The notes under the pieces: model-generated
What the model saw: the letters and a program-made list of their open reading frames with translations, nothing else
The model's database searches: none
What the model was told of the DNA's origin: nothing
Source of the DNA: Streptomyces sp. NBC_00490
GTDB taxonomy: Bacteria; Actinomycetota; Actinomycetes; Streptomycetales; Streptomycetaceae
Assembly: GCF_036013645.1 (NCBI RefSeq)
Contig: NZ_CP107869.1
Span: forward strand, 8,246,001-8,310,000
Reading direction: 5' to 3'
Length of the DNA stretch: 64,000 bases
Program-made: the position numbers and the translations under genes
In this document: piece after piece, positions 58,434 through 64,000 of the stretch
Position numbering within the stretch: the stretch's first letter is position 1
How the letters are laid out: each line of letters opens with the position of its first letter

Positions 58434-60179
58434 GTGTCTCGTCGTGTGCTCGGATACAGCGTTCCGCTCGCTCTCCTGCTCGGTGCCACACTCGCCACCC
58501 CCGCCCCCGCCACCGGCCCGTACACCGTCACGGCCCTGAAGTTCACCGTGCGGGCAGGCGACCGCACCTGCACGATCGACGCCGATCTGTACCGGCCCAC
58601 CGGTGCCGGCCGCGCCCCCGCCGTGCTCGCCACCAACGGATTCGGCGGCAGCAAGTCCGACGGTTCCACGGACGGCATCGGCAAGGCCTTCGCCGAGCGG
58701 GGCTATGTCTCGCTCGTCTACTCCGGGCTCGGCTTCGGCGGCTCCGGCTGCCTGATCTCGCTCGACGACCCGGACATCGACGGCAAGGCCGCCTCCCAGC
58801 TGGTCGACTTCCTCGCCGGGAAGCGGGCCGCCGACGACGGCACCCAGGCCGACTTCGTCACCCTCGACGGCAAGGGCGACCCACGCGTCGGCATGATCGG
58901 CGGCTCCTACGGCGGCGCGATCCAGATGGCGACCGCGGCCGTCGACCACCGCGTCGACGCGCTCGTCCCGCTGATCACCTGGAACGACCTGGCCTACTCC
59001 CTCGACCCGAACAACGCCGGCGCCCACGGCGCGGTGCCCGGCGCCTTCAAATGGCAGTGGGCCAACGGCTTCTATCTGATCGGCGAGAGCCAGCCGCTGA
59101 CGGCGCCCAACCTCGACCCCTCCCGGATCAACTCCCTGGACTGTCTGCACTTCGTCACCGACGCCTGCCGGACCGTCCGCGCCCTGAACTCCGGCAGCTA
59201 CCCCGCCGACCGCACCGCCGAACTGCTCGCCTACTCCCGCAGCGTCTCCCCGGTCAGCTACCTCAGCCGTGTGAAGGCACCCACGCTGCTCGTCCAGGGA
59301 CAGGCCGACAGCCTCTTCAACCTCAACGAGGCGACGGCGACGTACAAGACCCTCAAGAAGCAGGGCACACCGGCCAAGATGATCTGGCAGTCCTGGGGCC
59401 ACAGCGGCGGCACGGCGGCGGGCGAGCTCGATCTCGGCCAGGGGAATCTGGAGTCCACCTACGTCGGCAAGCGGATCCTCGCCTGGTTCGACCGCTACCT
59501 CCACAAGACGAAGGGCGCCGGCACCGGACCGGCCTTCGCCTACTACCGCGACTGGATCACCGACCCGGCCGGCACCTACGCCACCGCCGACAAGCTGCCC
59601 GCACTCAACCGGAAGCTGTACCTGTCCGGCGACGGCAAGCTCGTCGGCACCCGCTCCGAGGTGGCCCCCGGCAGCCGGACGTACACGAACCGGCTCGTCC
59701 CCACCAGCCACTCGGAGAGCTCGCTGGCCGGGGTGATCGGCCTGCCGGACCCGGCGCCCTACGACACCGAGGGCACCTACCTCGGCTGGACCAGTGAGCC
59801 GCTCACCCGGACCACCGACGTCGTGGGCGCGCCGAAGGCCACGCTCAAGGTGGTCTCGCCGAAGGCCGAGCGGACGCAGAACTCCTCGGACGCCGCCGAC
59901 AAGCTCGTCCTGTTCGCCAAGCTGTACGACATCGCGCCCGACGGCACCAGGACGCTGGTGCACCGGCTCGTCGCACCGGTCCGGGTGCCCGACGTGACCA
60001 GGAGCTTCACCGTGACCCTGCCGGGGATCGTGCACCGGTACGAGAAGGGGCACCGGCTGCGGTTCGTGGTCGCGGCGAGCGACGACGCCTACGTCGGCAA
60101 CCGGGGGATCAAACCGGTGACCGTGGTCAGCTCGCCCGGGAACACCGGAGTGCTGGAGCTGCCGGTGGCCGGCGGCTGA
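58434..60179 (+). CDS. Secreted S15-family X-Pro dipeptidyl-peptidase-like hydrolase
   Basis: 581-aa exported serine peptidase/acylase. Signal peptide SRRVLGYSVPLALLLGATLA ending PAPATG, then alpha/beta hydrolase with nucleophile GGSYGGAIQ, VQGQADSLFNLNEA (Asp) and WGHSGG (His). The last ~170 residues form the PepX_C beta-sandwich (TRSFTVTLPGIVHRYEKGHR). Start GTG 58434 follows GGAGG at slightly short spacing. It likely degrades proline-containing peptides outside the cell. Confidence 0.9.
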   Translation: MSRRVLGYSVPLALLLGATLATPAPATGPYTVTALKFTVRAGDRTCTIDADLYRPTGAGRAPAVLATNGFGGSKSDGSTDGIGKAFAERGYVSLVYSGLGFGGSGCLISLDDPDIDGKAASQLVDFLAGKRAADDGTQADFVTLDGKGDPRVGMIGGSYGGAIQMATAAVDHRVDALVPLITWNDLAYSLDPNNAGAHGAVPGAFKWQWANGFYLIGESQPLTAPNLDPSRINSLDCLHFVTDACRTVRALNSGSYPADRTAELLAYSRSVSPVSYLSRVKAPTLLVQGQADSLFNLNEATATYKTLKKQGTPAKMIWQSWGHSGGTAAGELDLGQGNLESTYVGKRILAWFDRYLHKTKGAGTGPAFAYYRDWITDPAGTYATADKLPALNRKLYLSGDGKLVGTRSEVAPGSRTYTNRLVPTSHSESSLAGVIGLPDPAPYDTEGTYLGWTSEPLTRTTDVVGAPKATLKVVSPKAERTQNSSDAADKLVLFAKLYDIAPDGTRTLVHRLVAPVRVPDVTRSFTVTLPGIVHRYEKGHRLRFVVAASDDAYVGNRGIKPVTVVSSPGNTGVLELPVAGG

Positions 60180-60237
60180 TTCACCCGGTGGGCGGCCCCG
60201 CCGCGCGAGGCCGGGTCTTCGGGCCCACCCTGGTCGC

Positions 60238-60480
60238 ATGAGCCCGAAGACCTCCGAGAGCGGCGGTGCCACCAGCGGCAAGGGTGGCCCCGTGACGCCC
60301 GCCCGGGTGGTCGTCCTGCTGCTCGCCGTCCTCGCCCTGATCTTCATCTTCGAGAACACCCGCGCCACCAGGATCCGACTGCTGATCCCCGAGGTGACGA
60401 TGCCCCTGTGGATGGCGCTGCTGGCCACCGGCGTCATCGGCGCCCTGTGCGGGGCGTATTTCATGAAGCGCCGCCGCTAG
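60238..60480 (+). CDS. LapA-domain (DUF1049) small membrane protein
   Basis: 80-aa protein with two predicted helices (VVVLLLAVLALIFIFENT and LWMALLATGVIGALCGAYF) and a basic KRRR tail, the LapA/DUF1049 pattern. The first 20 residues are polar. Function in actinobacteria is not established. Confidence 0.85.
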   Translation: MSPKTSESGGATSGKGGPVTPARVVVLLLAVLALIFIFENTRATRIRLLIPEVTMPLWMALLATGVIGALCGAYFMKRRR

Positions 60481-60499
60481 TCCGTCGTAAGGTGACGGG

Positions 60500-61060
60500 A
60501 TGCCGCACACCGCCTCCCGCTATCTCGTCGAGGGCCCCCGCGTGGGCATACGCCACATCACCTACGAGGACGGTGCCGAGTTCACCGCCCGGGCCCGCGA
60601 GAGCAAGGAACTGCACCAACCCTGGCTCTTCCCGCCGGACAACGCCAACGCGTTCACCGCGTACGCGGGCCGGCTGATCGAGGACCCGACCAAGGCGGGG
60701 TTCCTGGTCTGCGAGAAGGACGGGGAGCACGGCGAGGGGGCCGTCGCCGGGTTCATCAACATCAACAACATCGTCGAGGGTGCCTTCCTGTGCGGGGCGC
60801 TCGGATACGGGGCCTTCGCGCATGCCGCCGGGCGCGGTCTGATGCGGGAGGGGCTGGGGCTGGTCGTGCGCTACGCCTTCGGCGGGATGCGACTGCACCG
60901 GCTGGAGATCAACGTGCAGCCCGGCAATACCGCCTCGATCGCCCTCGCCCGCAGCTGCGGCTTCCGCCGGGAGGGCTTCTCGCCGAAGATGCTCTACATC
61001 GACGGGGCCTGGCGCGACCACGAGCGATGGGCCGTCACCGCCGAGATGATCCGGAAGTGA
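60500..61060 (+). CDS. RimJ/RimL-type GNAT acetyltransferase
   Basis: 186-aa protein of the RimJ/RimL group, which acetylate N-terminal amines of ribosomal proteins or other targets. It has GALGYGAFAHAAGRGLMREGL (acetyl-CoA loop spans this area), LHRLEINVQPGNTASIALAR and FSPKMLYIDGAWRDHERW. It lies 6 nt before the arginase-like gene, so an operon is likely. Confidence 0.9.
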   Translation: MPHTASRYLVEGPRVGIRHITYEDGAEFTARARESKELHQPWLFPPDNANAFTAYAGRLIEDPTKAGFLVCEKDGEHGEGAVAGFININNIVEGAFLCGALGYGAFAHAAGRGLMREGLGLVVRYAFGGMRLHRLEINVQPGNTASIALARSCGFRREGFSPKMLYIDGAWRDHERWAVTAEMIRK

Positions 61061-61065
61061 GGCCG

Positions 61066-61965
61066 ATGCGTACCAGGGTGGTGCTGGACGCCCCGTCCAA
61101 TCTCGGGCTGCGTCCGCCCGCGCCGGGAACCGTCCCGGGCTGCTACAAGCTCGCCGGTGCCCTGCGCGAGCAGCGGATCGTGCACCGGCTCGGCGCGCTG
61201 GAAGGCGGGGTGGTGGTGCCGCCGCGCTACGACCGGGGGGAGTGGCAGGAGGGCGACGGCGTCTTCAACGCGGCCGCCATCGCCGCCTACACGGTGAAGC
61301 TCGCCGACCGCATCGAACGCCATGTGCGCGCCGGGGAGTTCCCGGTGGTGCTCGGCGGTGACTGCTCGATCCAGCTCGGCGCCTCCCTCGCGCTGCGCCG
61401 CCTGGGCCGGTACGGCCTGGCCGCCGTGGACGCCTCCGCCGACTTCCGCCACCCCGGCAACTCCGAGCGGATCGGTGCGGCCGGCGGTGAGGAGATGGCG
61501 CTGGCGACGGGGCGTGGGCAGGAGGACCTGACGAACCTGGAGGGGCTGAAGCCTTACCTGAGGGACGAGGACGTACGGCTCTTCGGCAACCGCGACGCGT
61601 TCGAGGACGACCGCGGTGAACTCGCCACCCTCAAGATCCCCGTCGTCACCGTCGGGGACATCCGCGAGTGGGGCGCGGACGCGCCGGCCCGGGCCACGGC
61701 CCAGGCCTTCGAGATCCCCGAACTCGACGGATTCTGGGTGCACTTGGACGCAGACGTCCTCGATCCGTCCGTCATGCCGGCCGTGGACAGCCCCGACCCG
61801 GACGGACTCCTGCCCGACGAACTCGTCGAGCTGCTGCGGCCGTTGGTCGGATCCGCGCACTGCGTCGGGCTGAACGTCACCATCTACGACCCCGATCTCG
61901 ACCCGGACGGCACGGCGGGCGCCCTCCTCGCCGACATCGTGGTGTCCGCCTTTGCGCAATCCTGA
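61066..61965 (+). CDS. Arginase/agmatinase-fold protein with altered metal ligands
   Basis: 299-aa member of the ureohydrolase fold. The C-terminal metal motif DADVLDP is intact, but two histidine ligands are changed: GGDCS instead of GGDHS and VDASADF instead of DAHxD. A two-manganese centre as in arginase is therefore unlikely; the enzyme may bind one metal, act on another substrate or be inactive. Start ATG 61066, 6 nt after the GNAT stop. Confidence 0.85.
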   Translation: MRTRVVLDAPSNLGLRPPAPGTVPGCYKLAGALREQRIVHRLGALEGGVVVPPRYDRGEWQEGDGVFNAAAIAAYTVKLADRIERHVRAGEFPVVLGGDCSIQLGASLALRRLGRYGLAAVDASADFRHPGNSERIGAAGGEEMALATGRGQEDLTNLEGLKPYLRDEDVRLFGNRDAFEDDRGELATLKIPVVTVGDIREWGADAPARATAQAFEIPELDGFWVHLDADVLDPSVMPAVDSPDPDGLLPDELVELLRPLVGSAHCVGLNVTIYDPDLDPDGTAGALLADIVVSAFAQS

Positions 61966-62005
61966 CCTGTAGTGCCCCTGTTCAGCTCCCCGGCGAGCGG
62001 CTTCC

Positions 62006-63916
62006 ATGGCGATCGTGACGACGATCCGACGTGAGGTACTGACGCTGCCCGCCGCGGAGCTGGGGCCCGACAACCCCCTGCCCCCGCTGCGGCCGCTCGA
62101 CGAGCTCCACCGCGTCGACGACCGCGACGACCTGCCCCCGGACATGGCCCGCCAGATCGGCTACGGGCCCCTGCGCAGCCTGCTTCCCGTGCACCTGCGG
62201 GACGGCTACGAGCGGGTGCGCGCGCCGCGCGGGATCGACGCCCTCGTGATCGAGAACGACCGGCTGCGGGCCACCGTGCTCCCCGGTCTCGGCGGCCGGA
62301 TCGCCTCCCTCCTCCACAAGCCCTCCGACCGCGAACTCCTGTACCGCAACCCGGTGTTCCAGCCCGCCGCGATCGCCCTCAACGGCGCCTGGTTCTCCGG
62401 CGGCATCGAATGGAACATCGGCGCCACCGGCCACACCACCCTCGCCTGCGCACCCCTGCACGCCGCCCGCGTCCCCGCCCCCGACGGCGGAGAGATGCTG
62501 CGCCTGTGGGAGTGGGAACGGCTGCGCGACCTGCCCTTCCAGGTCGACCTCTGGCTGCCGGACGGCTCCGACTTCCTGTACGTCGGCGTCCGTATCCGCA
62601 ATCCGCACGAGACGCCGGTGCCGACGTACTGGTGGTCCAACATCGCCGTTCCGGAGCGACGCCGGGTCCTCGCACCGGCCCAGGAGGCCTGGCATTTCGG
62701 CTACGAGCGACGACTGCGGACGGTGCCCGTGCCGTCGTACGAGGAGATCCGGCAACTCCCGCACGCGGCCGACTACTTCTACGATATTCCCGACGCCCGG
62801 CGCCGCTGGATCGCCGCCCTCGACGAGGACGGTCACGGACTGGTGCAGACGTCCACCGACGTACTGCGCGGACGCAAGCTGTTCGTCTGGGGGTCAGGGC
62901 CGGGCGGGCGACGCTGGCAGGAATGGCTCACCGAACCCGGCACCGAAGGCTACTGCGAGATCCAGGCGGGCCTCGCCCGTACCCAGTTGGAGCACGTACG
63001 GCTGGAGCCGGAGAGCGAGGTGTCGTGGCTGGAGGCGTACGGGCCGCTGCACTCCACGGCACAGGCGGACAAGGCGGAGGAGCGGCTCGAAGCCGTCCTT
63101 CCGCGCGCCGACGTCGACGCCGCGTACGCCGCCTGGAAACCGCACGCCGACAACGCACCCGGCGAGATCCTGGCCACCGGCTCCGGCTGGGGCGCCCTCG
63201 AAGTGATGCGCGCCGACCTGAAGTTGCCCGGCACGCCGTTCGACGACAGCACCCTCGGCGAGGCGCAGGAACCCTGGCTGGAGCTGCTGCGGGCCGGAGC
63301 GCTGCCCGAGCCGCGAAGGGTGCGGCCGCCCGGCGGGACGCTCGTGGCCCCGCACTGGCGGGACATGCTGGAGACCGCGCCCGCGGGCCCGCACGGCGAG
63401 TACCACCTCGGCGTCGCCCAGTGGCACGCGGGCGACCGGGCGCAGGCGGTGCGGAGCTGGGAGCGGGCCCTTGAACTCGCCCCGTCCGTCTGGCCGTTGC
63501 TGCGCTGCCTGGCCGTTGCCGACCAGGAGGTCGGCAACCGTGAGCGGGCTGCCGAACGGTACGCCGAGGCCTTCGACGACCTGTGCCGGGAGCGGCGCGA
63601 CGCGGGGGAGGCCTGGACGGCGGCCACGGCCGCGCTCGGCCGCGAGGCCATCGAGGCGCTGCTCGCGGTGGGGCGTACGCGGGACGCCCGGTCGGTGTGG
63701 GCGCGGCTGCGTCCCGCGACGCGGGCCCGCGGGCGGTTCCGGTTCATCGAGGCCGGGCTGCTGGTCGCCGAGGGCAGGCGGGAAGAGGCGCGGGCCGTGT
63801 TCGAGGAGGGCTTCGAGGTCGCCGATCTGAGGGAAGGCGCGGAGGCCGTCGGGCGGCTGTGGGAGCGGGTCAGCGACGAACCGCTCCCGGACCGCTACGA
63901 CTTCCGTATGCGGTGA
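62006..63916 (+). CDS. DUF5107 protein with C-terminal TPR-like repeats
   Basis: 636-aa protein. The first ~330 residues have the DUF5107 pattern (galactose-mutarotase-like beta sandwich): LPGLGGRIASLLHK, GIEWNIG and PTYWWSNIAVPE. The C-terminal ~180 residues contain TPR repeats (EYHLGVAQWHAGDRAQAVRS, WERALELAPS, GRREEARAVFEEGFEVADLR). A carbohydrate-related role is suggested by the fold only; the function is unknown. Confidence 0.85.
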   Translation: MAIVTTIRREVLTLPAAELGPDNPLPPLRPLDELHRVDDRDDLPPDMARQIGYGPLRSLLPVHLRDGYERVRAPRGIDALVIENDRLRATVLPGLGGRIASLLHKPSDRELLYRNPVFQPAAIALNGAWFSGGIEWNIGATGHTTLACAPLHAARVPAPDGGEMLRLWEWERLRDLPFQVDLWLPDGSDFLYVGVRIRNPHETPVPTYWWSNIAVPERRRVLAPAQEAWHFGYERRLRTVPVPSYEEIRQLPHAADYFYDIPDARRRWIAALDEDGHGLVQTSTDVLRGRKLFVWGSGPGGRRWQEWLTEPGTEGYCEIQAGLARTQLEHVRLEPESEVSWLEAYGPLHSTAQADKAEERLEAVLPRADVDAAYAAWKPHADNAPGEILATGSGWGALEVMRADLKLPGTPFDDSTLGEAQEPWLELLRAGALPEPRRVRPPGGTLVAPHWRDMLETAPAGPHGEYHLGVAQWHAGDRAQAVRSWERALELAPSVWPLLRCLAVADQEVGNRERAAERYAEAFDDLCRERRDAGEAWTAATAALGREAIEALLAVGRTRDARSVWARLRPATRARGRFRFIEAGLLVAEGRREEARAVFEEGFEVADLREGAEAVGRLWERVSDEPLPDRYDFRMR

Positions 63917-63923
63917 CCCCGGT

Positions 63924-64000
63924 CTACGCCCGCCGGTCCACGTACTCGTAGACCGCTCCGTCCGGATGCATCGCGATCAGATTGCGTCCGGCCGGTGTCC
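63924..64000 (-). CDS. 3' end of an unknown gene, runs off the window
   Basis: Twenty-four codons plus TAG on the minus strand read TPAGRNLIAMHPDGAVYEYV, then DRRA and stop. The codon use (third base G or C) fits a real gene ending 7 nt after the convergent DUF5107 gene. Too short to identify. Confidence 0.6.
   Translation of the reverse strand, partial: TPAGRNLIAMHPDGAVYEYVDRRA

Overview
The window reads as a stretch of Streptomyces (or close relative) chromosome. Base composition is very GC-rich, with G or C at almost every third codon position and frequent GTG starts. Gene content is typical of the genus: an ethylmalonyl-CoA (EMC) pathway operon next to psd-pssA, SpoIIE-type phosphatases, an ECF42-type sigma factor with its YCII partner, and many extracellular or peptide-active hydrolases. 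About 57 protein genes are packed with short gaps or 4-8 nt overlaps. I see no rRNA, tRNA, insertion sequence, prophage, CRISPR array or antibiotic biosynthetic cluster.

Left part (1-14.6 kb). A truncated NCS1 nucleobase permease converges on a DUF3558-like secreted protein. An AhpD-like protein lies divergent from a NarL-type two-component pair. These are followed by a methyltransferase, a gamma-glutamyltransferase-like Ntn hydrolase, an inositol-monophosphatase-family enzyme, an FAD oxidoreductase overlapping a macro-domain protein, an unknown secreted protein and a PAS-GAF-SpoIIE phosphatase.

Metal and DNA repair (13.4-19.1 kb). An ArsR-family regulator carries the four-residue alpha-5 metal site of the CzrA/NmtR group. 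It is divergent from a P1B-4 metal-exporting ATPase and is followed by an MFS gene. The ATPase carries an unusual repeat insertion. An Ada-AlkA fusion and an Ogt methyltransferase follow as an alkylation-repair pair.

Middle (19-31 kb). This part holds a sirtuin, YCII protein plus ECF42 sigma factor, NUDIX hydrolase, ADP-ribosylglycohydrolase and glycerate kinase. A PucR-type regulator lies divergent from a five-gene branched-chain-amino-acid-type ABC importer (livFGHMJ), with a perfect palindrome between them.

Central carbon and lipid block (30.9-41.9 kb, all minus strand). The EMC pathway genes ccr-ecm-mcl-mch-mcd are transcribed toward psd-pssA. Upstream are a TetR regulator and a double-domain 3-hydroxybutyryl-CoA dehydrogenase. 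Together these turn acetyl-CoA-derived crotonyl-CoA into ethylmalonyl-CoA, methylsuccinyl-CoA, mesaconyl-CoA and then glyoxylate plus propionyl-CoA.

Right part (42-64 kb). Genes here include a HEAT-repeat protein, GNAT and RidA-like proteins, a secreted tripeptidyl-peptidase-like hydrolase, an SOS-boxed Rv2578c-type radical SAM protein, an SRPBCC protein and an MFS pump fused to three beta-sandwich repeats. A SpoIIE phosphatase with its own ATPase domain follows. Next comes a tightly coupled four-peptidase operon (M55, M20, S9, S66) and a secreted S15 peptidase. Smaller genes, an arginase-like protein with altered metal ligands, a DUF5107/TPR protein and the 3' end of one more minus-strand gene close the window.

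The most useful leads are regulatory: an operator inside the ccr promoter spacer, a LexA box, an ECF42 promoter, DnaA boxes at two promoters and a PucR palindrome. Several proteins also have altered active sites or unusual fusions.
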